A stretch of 64,000 nucleotides of DNA from Bacteroidales bacterium UBA3743 (GCA_002371265.1 DFGT01000030.1:1-64000); one strand, 5' to 3'; shown: positions 40,595 to 50,647, numbered from the stretch's first letter. The notes: generated by a model not told the origin, from the letters alone. A program made the numbers and translations.

Positions 40595-40657
40595 TGCTCG
40601 TGCTTACGCACTCGCGGAAGGTGGTGGGGCAAGGACGTTCCGCCCTTTGCAATCCTC
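40595..40657 (-). repeat. Structured intergenic repeat, copy E
   Basis: On the minus strand hairpin 1 is GCAAAGGGC-GGAAC-GTCCTTGC, where GTTA/TAAC of other copies has become GCAA/TTGC in step. Hairpin 2 is CCGC-GA-GTGC-GTAA-GCAC-GA-GCAG with a GTAA tetraloop. The rest of 40505-40837 holds only the hip promoter and no gene. Confidence 0.75.
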
Positions 40658-40792
40658 GTCACTCTCGCCTTCCATGAAAAAGATGATTCTCAGGTTGTAG
40701 TTTTTTGAATGAATGCTATACAATTCATCTCACGTTAAATTAAAATCAAACAGATTTTCATTTGAATTAGAACAATTCACAAAACAAAATCA

Positions 40793-40800
40793 TATATTTG
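40793..40800 (+). promoter_or_regulatory. Candidate -7 box of the hip operon
   Basis: TATATTTG is an exact TAnnTTTG match 37 bases before the antitoxin start. No clear -33 box is seen at the usual spacing. Confidence 0.45.
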
Positions 40801-40837
40801 CAATTGAGTATATTTTATCAATAAAGCACAAATATAG

Positions 40838-41173
40838 ATGGTTATGGATAATATGTTATCAGTTTTGGACAATTACACTCTCGACAACATTGATGACATT
40901 GCTATTACATTGGCTCAAGATTTCCGCAAACGTCGTATAGAAAAGAATATGACGCGAGAAGAAATAGCAAAGAAATCTGGTGTGGCAGTGAGCAACATTG
41001 TCAGATTTGAACAAAAAGGTCTCATTTCATTAAAAAACCTTATTGGCATCGCAATCGCAATGGAATACACGTCCGAAGTGAAAAACATATTTGCAGAGCC
41101 CAAATATTCAACCATAGAAGAATTAACCCAAATACGCAGAAACACAGGAAAAACAAGAGCCCATAAGCAATGA
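40838..41173 (+). CDS. hipB: HipB-like antitoxin, XRE-family DNA-binding protein
   Basis: A 111-residue protein with a helix-turn-helix of the XRE/Cro type (about residues 28-82: FRKRRIEKNMTREEIAKKSG, then SNIVRFEQKG). In HipBA systems this protein binds the operon promoter and neutralises the HipA kinase. The stop codon overlaps the hipA start as ATGA, so translation is coupled. The short polar C-terminal tail (about 100-111) is likely disordered. The assignment rests on HTH type plus the hipA neighbour. Confidence 0.82.
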   Translation: MVMDNMLSVLDNYTLDNIDDIAITLAQDFRKRRIEKNMTREEIAKKSGVAVSNIVRFEQKGLISLKNLIGIAIAMEYTSEVKNIFAEPKYSTIEELTQIRRNTGKTRAHKQ

Positions 41174-42291
41174 AAAAGATAGACAAGCTGACAGTCAAGT
41201 ATCATGGAGACACAGTCGGAAATATCTCATTAACACCAGACAACAAACATTTGGCATTTGAGTACACCACTCAATGGATTGCCGAAGGGTTCAGCATTTC
41301 CCCACTGGAATTGCCATTGAAAAAAGGGATTTTTATAGCAAAATCCACCCCATTCTATGGTGACTTTGGAATTTTTGAAGACAGTTTGCCTGATGGATAC
41401 GGCCGCTACCTTCTACATAAGGCATTACTTCGTGAAGGAATAGACGACAGAAACCTTACGGCTATCGACCGTCTAAGTATTGTAGGCAAAAATGGAATGG
41501 GAGCCTTGACTTATGAACCAGAGACCATCATAAAAAAAGAGTATGAAATGACCGACTTCGACCTTTTACAACAAAAAGCGTGGGAAGTACTTAAAGAGCG
41601 ACAAGATACCGATGCCAGTCTTCTTTTATATAATAGTGGAAATAGTGGTGGATGTCGTCCGAAAGCAGTTTTTTCAGACAAAGAAGGTCATTGGCTTATC
41701 AAATTCCGTCACACATACGACCCAGACAATATGGGGCAACAAGAATATCATTACAACGAAATTGCACGCAAATGTGGAATTGATATTCCCGACTTCAAAC
41801 TCACAAACAACAAATATTTCACAACAAAAAGATTCGACATCACCAATGACGGCGAACGTATCCATACTGCGACAGCTGGAGGGTTACTCTGTCTGTCACT
41901 ATCCGAACCAGTTCTTGACTACAGCAACCTACTGGCATTGACTGGCTATCTCACACAAGATTCGAAATATGTAGAAGAGATGTACCGTCGAATGATATTC
42001 AATTATCTCACAGACAACAAAGATGATCACTGCAAAAACTTCAGTTTTATGGTTCGCAAGAATGAGAAAGGTCAGTTTTTATGGCATCTTGCTCCAGCAT
42101 ACGACCTGACTCGATGTACAGAAGGCTACAATGGACAACATGCGACATCTGTCAACTCAAAAAGTCAGCCAACCATTTCTGATTTCATTGCCGTCGGCAC
42201 AAAAATCAAAATGAGCGAAAAACGTTGTAAAGAGATTTTTGATGAAGTCTATCAAAACTGTGACGACTTACTCTTGTATAAAATTTTATAG
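41170..42291 (+). CDS. hipA: HipA-family Ser/Thr kinase toxin
   Basis: A 373-residue kinase, shorter than E. coli HipA (440) but with its N-terminal subdomain fused. That part is often a separate gene in Bacteroidota. The N-subdomain (residues 5-95) ends FEDSLPDGYGRYLL. The P-loop-like segment is NSGNSGGCRPKAVF, the ATP-site Lys lies in WLIKFRH, the catalytic loop is DNKDDHCKNFSF and the metal-binding Asp lies in APAYDLT. All expected catalytic residues are present, so it is probably active. HipA phosphorylates glutamyl-tRNA synthetase or other targets and causes dormancy; the target here is not known. Confidence 0.88.
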   Translation: MKKIDKLTVKYHGDTVGNISLTPDNKHLAFEYTTQWIAEGFSISPLELPLKKGIFIAKSTPFYGDFGIFEDSLPDGYGRYLLHKALLREGIDDRNLTAIDRLSIVGKNGMGALTYEPETIIKKEYEMTDFDLLQQKAWEVLKERQDTDASLLLYNSGNSGGCRPKAVFSDKEGHWLIKFRHTYDPDNMGQQEYHYNEIARKCGIDIPDFKLTNNKYFTTKRFDITNDGERIHTATAGGLLCLSLSEPVLDYSNLLALTGYLTQDSKYVEEMYRRMIFNYLTDNKDDHCKNFSFMVRKNEKGQFLWHLAPAYDLTRCTEGYNGQHATSVNSKSQPTISDFIAVGTKIKMSEKRCKEIFDEVYQNCDDLLLYKIL

Positions 42292-42494
42292 ATTTTGCGC
42301 TCAGCAAACCACAAAAGACGAAAAATCATCACGTCACGAAGATTTCAACACAAAGCCACCAAAAACGCTAAAAGTTGAGAATTAGCTTTGTCAGGTCAAA
42401 AAAAAATGCCATATTTACAACCGTTTTCTGCGTAGTAGTGGACATTTTCCGTCTACGCCACATATAAGAAATTGAATTACAATAAAATAACAGA

Positions 42495-43778
42495 ATGAAA
42501 GTAGATGTTTTACTCGGTTTGCAATGGGGCGACGAGGGTAAAGGAAAAGTAGTAGACGTATTGACGCCAAACTATGATGTCGTAACACGCTTTCAAGGAG
42601 GTCCAAATGCAGGACACACACTTGAGTTTGAAGGCCAGAAATACGTGCTTAGATCAGTGCCATCAGGAATTTTCCAGGGAGGCAAGGTCAATGTCATCGG
42701 TAATGGCGTAGTGCTTGACCCCGCATTGTTCAAGCAGGAAATCGAGCAACTTGAGGCATCTGGTCACAATTTGACAGAACGCCTATACATATCTAAGAAG
42801 GCTCACCTTATCCTTCCTACACACCGTCTTTTGGACAAGGCATACGAAATGGCCAAGGGTGCAGGAAAGATCGGAACTACAGGTAAGGGTATCGGTCCTA
42901 CATACACAGACAAAATTTCACGTAACGGTTTGAGAGTAGGTGATTTGCTTCACAACTTCGACGAGAAGTACGCAAAAGCTATCGCCCGTCATAAAGAGAT
43001 TCTTTCTCACTACGACTTTGATTACAAACAGGAATTCGAGACTATCGAAAAGGACTGGATGGAAGGTGTGAAGAAGTTGAGAGAGTTCATATTCATCGAC
43101 AGCGAATATTTCTTGAACGACACTTTGGAGGAGGGCAAGTCTATCCTTGCAGAGGGTGCACAGGGAACAATGCTTGACGTTGATTTCGGTTCATATCCAT
43201 TCGTCACATCATCAAACACTATCTGTGCTGGTGCATGTACAGGTCTTGGAATTGCGCCACGTAAGATCGGCGACGTGTATGGAATCTTCAAAGCATACTG
43301 CACACGTGTAGGTTCAGGTCCATTCCCAACAGAGTTGTTTGACGAGACTGGCAAGAAGATCCGTGATCTTGGTCACGAGTACGGAGCTGTCACAGGCCGT
43401 GAGAGAAGATGTGGTTGGATCGACCTTGTAGCGTTGAAATATGCGGTTATGATCAACGGTGTCACTAAGTTGATTATGATGAAGAGCGACGTGCTTGACG
43501 ATTTCGACACAATCAAGGCTTGCGTTGCATACAATATCAACGGTGAGGAGACTGACGAATTCCCATTTGATATCAAGGAGACTAACTTCACTCCTGTCTA
43601 CAAAGAGTTCAAGGGTTGGAAGAAGGATATGACAAAGACAAAGAAAGTGTCTGAGTTCCCTGAGGAATACAACGACTATCTTGACTTCTTGGAGGATTAC
43701 CTAGAGGTGCCTATCAAGATTGTTTCTGTCGGTCCAGACCGTGAGCAGACAATCGTTCGCTACACAGCAGAAGATTAA
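42495..43778 (+). CDS. purA: Adenylosuccinate synthetase
   Basis: Makes adenylosuccinate from IMP, aspartate and GTP, the first step from IMP to AMP. The 427-residue length is normal. Motifs: the N-terminal GTP loop QWGDEGKGK with the catalytic Asp, GGPNAGHT with the catalytic His, the IMP-binding segment GTTGKGIGPTYTDK, EGAQGTMLD, and the aspartate loop VTGRERRCGW. All are intact. It stands alone with its own terminator, and about 200 bases upstream contain no gene. Confidence 0.97.
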   Translation: MKVDVLLGLQWGDEGKGKVVDVLTPNYDVVTRFQGGPNAGHTLEFEGQKYVLRSVPSGIFQGGKVNVIGNGVVLDPALFKQEIEQLEASGHNLTERLYISKKAHLILPTHRLLDKAYEMAKGAGKIGTTGKGIGPTYTDKISRNGLRVGDLLHNFDEKYAKAIARHKEILSHYDFDYKQEFETIEKDWMEGVKKLREFIFIDSEYFLNDTLEEGKSILAEGAQGTMLDVDFGSYPFVTSSNTICAGACTGLGIAPRKIGDVYGIFKAYCTRVGSGPFPTELFDETGKKIRDLGHEYGAVTGRERRCGWIDLVALKYAVMINGVTKLIMMKSDVLDDFDTIKACVAYNINGEETDEFPFDIKETNFTPVYKEFKGWKKDMTKTKKVSEFPEEYNDYLDFLEDYLEVPIKIVSVGPDREQTIVRYTAED

Positions 43779-43797
43779 CAATCAAGATATTATCAAC

Positions 43798-43828
43798 AAA
43801 AGGTCGGATTTCTCCGACCTTTTGTTGT
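43798..43828 (+). terminator. Terminator of purA
   Basis: The stem AAAAGGTCGGA with TCCGACCTTTT has a very short loop and is followed by TTTTTT-rich sequence, about 20 bases after the stop. Confidence 0.85.
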
Positions 43829-43841
43829 TTTTAAAAAAGCT

Positions 43842-43917
43842 GAGAATTGTTAAGGGCCCATGTTTGATTAATATTGGCCCTAACCCACCCCCATGTGCGA
43901 GTTCGCAAGAACGAGCA
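43842..43917 (+). repeat. Structured intergenic repeat, copy F
   Basis: Hairpin 1 has the long-loop form (GTTAAGGGC, loop CCATGTTTGATTAATATTG, GCCCTAAC). Hairpin 2 is GTGC-GA-GTTC-GCAA-GAAC-GA-GCAA, with a GCAA tetraloop. It faces copy G across the broken DUF695-like gene. Confidence 0.8.
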
Positions 43918-44032
43918 AGTTGGAAAACTCTTTTTGTTAAATTTTCCATCACTTTTCTTAATCTCCTATGTGCTTTGAGACTCTGTGGTTTATTTCTTTT
44001 TGATCACCATATGCTCGCACCTCATCATTATC

Positions 44033-44593
44033 CTATTCCTCTTTTTTAGGAAAATCCTGTAAGAACCATTCCACACTTTTCCATTCACCATCATACTCAA
44101 TTCTATATTCCATCTCACGAGGGTAACTCTCCTCCTGTATGATTGATTGTAAATATTGGTGAACAGGTTTGGGATCATTCACTTGCCAATACACATTCAA
44201 TTCTCCATCACATGTTTCTCTTGCCACAAAAAGAGCGTTGGGATGATCCGGATTCCCCTTGATGGCTGAACCGAGTTTTTCGACGTAGTCAAGCACAAGA
44301 TCTGATTCTTCATGTGTAGGCATTCCATTTTGTGCCAAGTCTTTGTAATAGATGGTGAGAGAACACGTCCATCCAAACACATCCCTATTCTTGAAGCTCT
44401 TTAATGCACTGTTTACAACAATTATCGAAGGTTTGCCATCAGACTCACATTCCACAATAGAATATTAATCATCCGGAATTACTACCTTAACTTCTTTCAT
44501 TCCGTCTGGACACTTTTTCTTTTTCGCTTTTTTGCGATTCCATAGGAAAAAACAAAGGCAAAAAACGACGACAATAGTTATAACAAATCTCAT
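44033..44593 (-). pseudogene. DUF695-like membrane-anchored protein split by an in-frame TAA
   Basis: Read from the ATG at 44593 the frame encodes 42 residues: a hydrophobic helix (MRFVITIVVVFCLCFFLW), a Lys-rich stretch and CPDGMKEVKVVIPDD, then TAA at 44467-44465. The same frame continues without another stop to 44033 for about 144 more codons. The second part (ESDGKPSIIVVNSALKSF, then LPT-like MPTHEESDLVLDYVEKL) resembles DUF695 domains, function unknown. A GTG at 44455 could start it separately. One base change would restore a full protein with an anchor, so the simplest reading is a recent nonsense mutation, but sequencing error or recoding is possible. It lies between facing repeats F and G. 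Confidence 0.65.
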
Positions 44594-44721
44594 ATCTATA
44601 CCTTATTATTTTGTGAGACGCAGAATTGGCAAATTCATCATTCAAATACAATGGAAAGCAAATATAATTCTAAAAAAATAAAAAAAACTGTATTCTATTT
44701 TCAACTGACATTTTCATCTTT

Positions 44722-45003
44722 TTTCGTCTGAAAGACGCTACCGAGCAAAGCGAGAGTAAACCGTGACGAAGTCTCGGGATGATGTGACGATGGTACAAAA
44801 CTTTGTCTGAAAGGCAATACCATAAGTACCGCTTTCTCACTTCCGTTTCTCATAAAAAAAAAGAAGTCTTTCTCTGTGAACCTTTTGTCTCTGTGGTTTT
44901 TAAATTTAATGTGCTCGCCTACGGCTCGCAAGTGGGGAGTGGTTAGGGCCAATATCTATCAAACATGGGCCCTTAACAATCCTCACTTATGACACTCCGA
45001 CTA
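44722..45003 (-). repeat. Structured intergenic repeat, copy G (long form)
   Basis: The complete long unit on the minus strand. Its leader is GTCGGAGTGTCATAAGTGAGG. Hairpin 1 has the long loop and hairpin 2 is TTGC-GA-GCC-GTA-GGC-GA-GCAC. The CCACAGAG linker follows, then a degenerate hairpin 3, then the 120-base extension that ends TCTCGCTTTGCTCGGTAGCG and GTCTTTCAGACG, as in copy A'. This accounts for most of the gene-free stretch 44594-45070; the rest is AT-rich and featureless. Confidence 0.85.
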
Positions 45004-45070
45004 CCATTTTTTACTATAATATTTTTTATTTCGTTGAATTGACGTTAATCAAATTGAGCAGTTTGCCCCC

Positions 45071-48000
45071 CTATCTGATCAAAGTGAAATGACCTGTGTA
45101 CACCTTGTCGAGATCATTGATATTGATCTCATACCAATAGTCTGTCGCCGGCATTTTAATTCCATTATAGACTCCATCCCAATCGGAATTGTCTCCGGCC
45201 CTGTACGCAGCAAGTTGTTTACCCCAACGATCATATATTATCACCTCTGCATCCGGATATCCTTCTGCCAAACCTTTAACCACAAACTTTTCATTTTGAC
45301 CATCACCATTTGGGGTTATGAAGTATGGAATCTCAATGCCAGGCGTATTAACGACAAATGTCGTATCTGTCCGACATCCATAACTGTCTTCTACCATAAG
45401 TGTATGGGTAGCATAAGAAAGTCCTGTTCGTAGATTATTCTCAACTTCCGGATCATCTGTTTTTCCATCTATGACATACTTATATGGTCCAGTATAGTTT
45501 GTTTCATCTAGCTGGATTTCAACCGTCTTATATGTGATAGAATCTATCTGAGCCACAACTGGCAAATGAACAACCTCAACTGTTTTGGAATCTTCAGCCT
45601 CACATAATCCTCTTGTCACGTGAAGTGTGAATTTTGCCGACTCTGGCTCCGGAACAAACGATAAAACAGGATCTGCAAATGTGGTTTGCGTATTTTCATA
45701 TACCCACTCATATTCATCAGCCTTATACGAAGATGCGTCGAGAGTAAGAAGATCATTTTCACATATTTGTGAAGGTGCGTCAATACTTCCTTCAAGCGGT
45801 TTGTGCACCTCAACAGGAATAAAGAATGGTATAGCAGCACAATACTGATTCTTTGCTATGACCTTGTATTGTTTAGTGATAGGAGACTCTCCTGATCCGT
45901 TGTACACTGGGGTGATTATTGCACCTGCCATATTTCCAAAAACTTCACCTTCAGGATTATCACTCCAATCAAGTTCCTCCACATATGCATTAGGTGTCAC
46001 ATCTATCTTAACCGACGCCACACCATCTCCACAAACAGGAGTCGTAGTAGATAGTGTCAAATCAACTCCTGCATAGACAACTAACTCATTTCCATCAGCA
46101 ATTTGTTCATCAAACCTACATCCTTCAGAGATTAGAGAAAACGAGTAAACGCCTCCATCCGTCGTTTTCGTTGGATTTAGCTCCAACCTTTTTCCTGTCT
46201 GGTTTGGAATCACCTGCCCGTCATGTTGCCATTCTATAGTAGTGTTGGATGGACCTTTTAGGTCAACTATCTGAGCCCACCACTTCTCATTCTCACAAAT
46301 TGCCAATGCTTCATTATTGGATTTAGCGCTAACACTTTTGTCGACAATCTTGAATGAGAATTTCGTAGGACACTCATTGATATATGAAACAGTATAATTT
46401 CCAGTGCCAAGATTCAATTCCGTCGCACCAGAAGCCTCATCAGAGAATGATCCTGTACCTGTTTCTGTTCCAGACAATGTATATGTGCCACCATTTTTAT
46501 TGGCGACGTCGGACAATTCAACAGTCACCACACCTCCACATGAGTTGAACGACAAATTGTTTGCAGAGATCACATCAGATAATTGCTGAGTATTGTCAGG
46601 CTCAGAAAACTTGATTTTTCCATCAAGACGGCCATCTCCCACAACAATTTCCTTAACCTTCTTCACCGCATTAGCTCCGTAGCATGCCGCACTCGACACC
46701 TCCACCGTCACTTTCATCAAATCTCCTGCATTGTTAAGGCCGGCAGAGCCAGTGTTGTAAGTTTTTGTCTTTGCCTTTGTATTATTTGAACTGTTTGTCC
46801 AAGAGTAAACAAGATCACTCTCAGCAAGTCCGCCGCCCAATGTAAGGTCAAGATCCAAATCCACAGCGACATTCGGGCAAGTTTTATCCGAACCTACGAT
46901 ATCTGCTTTCAACTCATGGAACACAACATTAAGTTCTTCCTCTTCGGACGAGCAAGTTTGCTCATCTGCCTCACCCTTATTGATGACGTATGATCCAGTC
47001 ACCAAATACTTACCAGCTTCAGTAACGTCGGCAGTTGTAGGAGTACCGTTTTCATAATAACGGACTTCACAATCCTCAATGCTTATGTTGTACATCTCTT
47101 TCAAATTCTGACTCTCTCCCAAACACTTAGGTGCAGTCTCAACCATAGCCAGTTTAGGATTTGTGTAGACAGTCACAGTCAGAGCGACGGGAGCACTCTC
47201 TGCCGCCGGATTGGATTTCAAACGCTGACGTACATAGTACGTGTATTTCTTCGTCCTCTCTGTAGGAGATGCCTTCTGAATTGTTGGAGACAACTCAATC
47301 TGGCTAAACTCTTGAGAATCATCTATTGTTCCGTCAGCTTTACTATTATACCAAACCAACTTAAAGTCGGAAGCGGAATTTCCACCAGCCACACCTTTGG
47401 TTGTTGCCACAAGTGTATCTTTCAACAATGGAGAATTCTCACACACTGAAAAATCCTTCACTGTCGGAGCTGGATATCCCGACACAATTATCGAAACCGG
47501 AACGAATTCACTTTCACAGCCAAGAGCATTAACTTGCTTAATTTTGTACTTTTTTGTCAGATTTCCATTCAAGCCAACAACTTCAGCCGACGTTGGTGTT
47601 GCGTCAGCCTCATCTATCGGACCTGTCTCATCATCATTATACCAAACAATCTGGCAAGACGGTTCTCCTACAATAGCGTTTGGAGTTTGATCAGTTGGCT
47701 TTAAAGCATTTCCTTTCTCCACCTCAGTCTTCAAATATGTGATCGGGCTTGCCAACGGTTCATCCACACTCTGCACTTCGACCACATATTCCGTCATATC
47801 TCCACGGCAACCTGTCTTCTCGTCGTTCAGAGCATACCAGAATGATTTTGGGGATTCGCCCTGTGTCACGGCTCCGACTACCGGTTCTGAAATGGATTTC
47901 GCTCTCATTGAATCAGCGCCGTCGTACCAATCAAGTTTGAAGCCATCTATTGTTTTTATTGGTTCCGACGCGAGTGTTCCTTCGCAGAATTCATCTGGAT

Positions 48001-50647
48001 TGATCAATTTCTCCGTAGGATGATCGGCTGCGACGACGAGGATACTATCCCATCTCCAGCAGACTTTTCCATCTTCATTAGGAAATTCAATATCCTTCAC
48101 CAACAGATAATACCAATCGGCGTCCTTCCACGTCACATTATAAAATGAGACTCGATTGTCAGCCGCAGAGCCAGAGCCAGCCACGCCAGATGCCTTCTTT
48201 GATCCCTTATGCCAAGATGCGACATACCTGCGAGGCTCATCATTTGGTCCGACACTGATTCCCATCGCACTTGGATTCGTTGGCATAAATGTCTCTGTCG
48301 TAAGATTCGCCACCTTGTCGGGACAAAGGACAACCTCCTTCTCCTGATTGTTGTTTGTTGTAATCACAGTCGACGGATCCGCTGAAATAATCGATGCCTT
48401 CTCTACAGGCTCACACAAGTCGCAATTCAATGCCGCCTCGACTGGAATTGTAGAGAATGAGACATTTCTACATGGACTCATCTCATCCAAGGATTCCCAT
48501 AATGCACGCTGATCCTTTAGATAATTAAATTCTCCAATCACCACACGGAATCGTACTTTCTCTTTTCTCTCAACATTCTCAAAGGCAGGATGGTTGGCAG
48601 GATCAGGAATAGTATATTCATCATCTTCCTGAACGTCACCCAAGTCTTTCCAATCAGAAATTGGATCAAAAGATGAATCACTTGGATCTTTGGTAGTGTA
48701 TTGGAAAAGATATCCTGGAATTGGTTTTTCAAAATAACCTTTAGCTTTAATCTGTGCTTTCAAGACGAGATCATCGCCCATACACAAATTCAACAAATCA
48801 TTAGTTTTGCTGGACGCCACAACCTCCACCTTAGGAGGAGTGCAGACTCTGAAGGCAATATCATCCAACGCGATATCTCCACGTTGAGCCGCTTTATAAT
48901 CATCTTCTTTGCTGATAATCTGAATTTTAACGGACTCTACACCTTCAGGCAGCTTAAAATCATACGTTTTTCTCGGCTCCACCCATCCTACTTTGTCCAA
49001 CACATAAGTATCCTCAATAGGTGTACCATCAGCAAGAATCACTTCATTTGTCTTGGAATCCACAAGACGAACCTGTATGGTAGCATTTGTTTCGAATCCA
49101 GAAGTAGGCTTTTTATTGATCGCGCCGACGGCTGCAGAAAAAGAGATTGGTCGTTCCGGACACAAATCTGTAATCTCTTGTTCGTAAACCACCTTATCCA
49201 TCCAATCGTCGCCCTTCATATCTATCTGCAAGAATGCACCTCCTTTTTCTCCAGTAGCATCAAACATAGTTGCAGGAGAATTATAGGCATTTTCAGTCGC
49301 GATAGCGTAAGCACCATTACGGAAATTTGTTCCCGAATATTTCAATTCTTTTGCAAAAGCAGCTCCTCTATTCAGCTGATCATCAATACTATATCCATGA
49401 TTACCATTTCCGACCAATATTTCTTTTGCCTTTACTGTCTGTTCCTGTCCATTTTTATCTCTGTAATAATAGGTGCTTCCTGAGAATCTTCCGAAATCAT
49501 CCAAATATATATCAGTCAAAGCCATAGGATTACCATTTCCATCATCGCAACACTCTCCTACCGACAAATTGTAGGTTGCCGTCGCAACACATCCATCAGG
49601 AATGAACACGGTGCAAGAGATAGTGTAATTACCAGGATTTGGTGGGAAGAAGATCATGGATTGATCTTCCGACGTTTCTCCTGTAGACGTTTCATTCCAA
49701 GAATAAGTTGTGCCATCAGGAAAGACGGAATTCAATTTCAACACAGCTGGCATTTGTGGACAAGGATTCCCAACAACTCTGATTACGGGTTCAAACTCAC
49801 CCTCTATTCTTAAATTATCCAAAGACAATGGGCCGAAATCCGCATTCGTTCCCGCAAAATAAAAAGTCACATTACCGGTGTTGTCTGCCTTTGCAATCAA
49901 AGTCAACGTTTGAGACTCACCCCAGTCGAGCTTATTTGTCGTTTTTCTATTTGCCGCGCCACCAAAACCTCCAGGTTGCGATGTGCTTACACTCAACTGT
50001 GGAGCAGGAGCAGTGAACGGATCCAATTCTCCTTTTACATAACTTAGCCTTCTTCCAAGTTTGATTTCTGTCGCCAAATCATCGGGATCAGCAACTCCTT
50101 CATTCATATACTGCAACGCTTTCTCCAAGTTGTCAGGGGAAAGGAGATTGTACACGTCGACACTTAGAGAGACAGAAGAACCTGGGACTAATCCAGAGAC
50201 AGAGTATGTCAATACGGAAACATTCTGACCATTTCCATAGATCACAAACTGGTTTGATCCGCTTCCTTCATTAAAATATGGGCTGATTGTGCGTGGATTA
50301 GCAACAATGCCAGCAAACCCCTTACTGGTATTATTGATGTTTTTTGTCAGATAATCGCTCCACTCAGCAGTCAGAGTTGCAGAGGAAGAGACGTTGCCCG
50401 ATGCCATACCAAGAAGTGTGGCGGCATCGACATCAGAAGAATAATCGCATGATGTTCCGCACTTATTTTTAAGGAGTTGGTCCAAGTCATTACTAAACCA
50501 ACCTTCTCCGTCATCAGACAACGACGGATTAAACAAAGCATTTGACGTCTCAAAATCAGTGCCACCTACAACACAACTGGACGCAAATGTCTCGGCCGCT
50601 TTAAATAATCCAACACTGCATATTAGAACGAGTACACCATTTCTCAT
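45071..50647 (-). CDS. Large multidomain adhesin with gliding-motility/T9SS C-terminal domain
   Basis: An 1858-residue secreted protein. I take the ATG at 50647 because it gives a signal peptide (MRNGVLVLICSVGLF, ending near TFA). An upstream TTG at 50662 is less likely. The N-terminal beta domain (to about 290) is followed by Ig/PKD-like units, then a jelly-roll-like block beginning DDFGRFSG and ending DDIAFRVCTPP (about 375-610) that resembles a block in the giant adhesin. About ten further Ig-like units with paired Cys follow. The end is a clear CHU_C/TIGR04131 gliding-associated domain: PYFITPNGDGQNE, VIIYDRWGKQLA, WDGVYNG, DYWYEI and the final YTGHFTLIR. That domain is a type B T9SS signal, so surface export is well supported. 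Ligand and motility role are unknown. Confidence 0.92.
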   Translation of the reverse strand: MRNGVLVLICSVGLFKAAETFASSCVVGGTDFETSNALFNPSLSDDGEGWFSNDLDQLLKNKCGTSCDYSSDVDAATLLGMASGNVSSSATLTAEWSDYLTKNINNTSKGFAGIVANPRTISPYFNEGSGSNQFVIYGNGQNVSVLTYSVSGLVPGSSVSLSVDVYNLLSPDNLEKALQYMNEGVADPDDLATEIKLGRRLSYVKGELDPFTAPAPQLSVSTSQPGGFGGAANRKTTNKLDWGESQTLTLIAKADNTGNVTFYFAGTNADFGPLSLDNLRIEGEFEPVIRVVGNPCPQMPAVLKLNSVFPDGTTYSWNETSTGETSEDQSMIFFPPNPGNYTISCTVFIPDGCVATATYNLSVGECCDDGNGNPMALTDIYLDDFGRFSGSTYYYRDKNGQEQTVKAKEILVGNGNHGYSIDDQLNRGAAFAKELKYSGTNFRNGAYAIATENAYNSPATMFDATGEKGGAFLQIDMKGDDWMDKVVYEQEITDLCPERPISFSAAVGAINKKPTSGFETNATIQVRLVDSKTNEVILADGTPIEDTYVLDKVGWVEPRKTYDFKLPEGVESVKIQIISKEDDYKAAQRGDIALDDIAFRVCTPPKVEVVASSKTNDLLNLCMGDDLVLKAQIKAKGYFEKPIPGYLFQYTTKDPSDSSFDPISDWKDLGDVQEDDEYTIPDPANHPAFENVERKEKVRFRVVIGEFNYLKDQRALWESLDEMSPCRNVSFSTIPVEAALNCDLCEPVEKASIISADPSTVITTNNNQEKEVVLCPDKVANLTTETFMPTNPSAMGISVGPNDEPRRYVASWHKGSKKASGVAGSGSAADNRVSFYNVTWKDADWYYLLVKDIEFPNEDGKVCWRWDSILVVAADHPTEKLINPDEFCEGTLASEPIKTIDGFKLDWYDGADSMRAKSISEPVVGAVTQGESPKSFWYALNDEKTGCRGDMTEYVVEVQSVDEPLASPITYLKTEVEKGNALKPTDQTPNAIVGEPSCQIVWYNDDETGPIDEADATPTSAEVVGLNGNLTKKYKIKQVNALGCESEFVPVSIIVSGYPAPTVKDFSVCENSPLLKDTLVATTKGVAGGNSASDFKLVWYNSKADGTIDDSQEFSQIELSPTIQKASPTERTKKYTYYVRQRLKSNPAAESAPVALTVTVYTNPKLAMVETAPKCLGESQNLKEMYNISIEDCEVRYYENGTPTTADVTEAGKYLVTGSYVINKGEADEQTCSSEEEELNVVFHELKADIVGSDKTCPNVAVDLDLDLTLGGGLAESDLVYSWTNSSNNTKAKTKTYNTGSAGLNNAGDLMKVTVEVSSAACYGANAVKKVKEIVVGDGRLDGKIKFSEPDNTQQLSDVISANNLSFNSCGGVVTVELSDVANKNGGTYTLSGTETGTGSFSDEASGATELNLGTGNYTVSYINECPTKFSFKIVDKSVSAKSNNEALAICENEKWWAQIVDLKGPSNTTIEWQHDGQVIPNQTGKRLELNPTKTTDGGVYSFSLISEGCRFDEQIADGNELVVYAGVDLTLSTTTPVCGDGVASVKIDVTPNAYVEELDWSDNPEGEVFGNMAGAIITPVYNGSGESPITKQYKVIAKNQYCAAIPFFIPVEVHKPLEGSIDAPSQICENDLLTLDASSYKADEYEWVYENTQTTFADPVLSFVPEPESAKFTLHVTRGLCEAEDSKTVEVVHLPVVAQIDSITYKTVEIQLDETNYTGPYKYVIDGKTDDPEVENNLRTGLSYATHTLMVEDSYGCRTDTTFVVNTPGIEIPYFITPNGDGQNEKFVVKGLAEGYPDAEVIIYDRWGKQLAAYRAGDNSDWDGVYNGIKMPATDYWYEININDLDKVYTGHFTLIR

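Noticed and set aside
48701..49483. Plus-strand open frame of 260 codons
   Set aside because: Antisense to the second adhesin, no recognisable domain.
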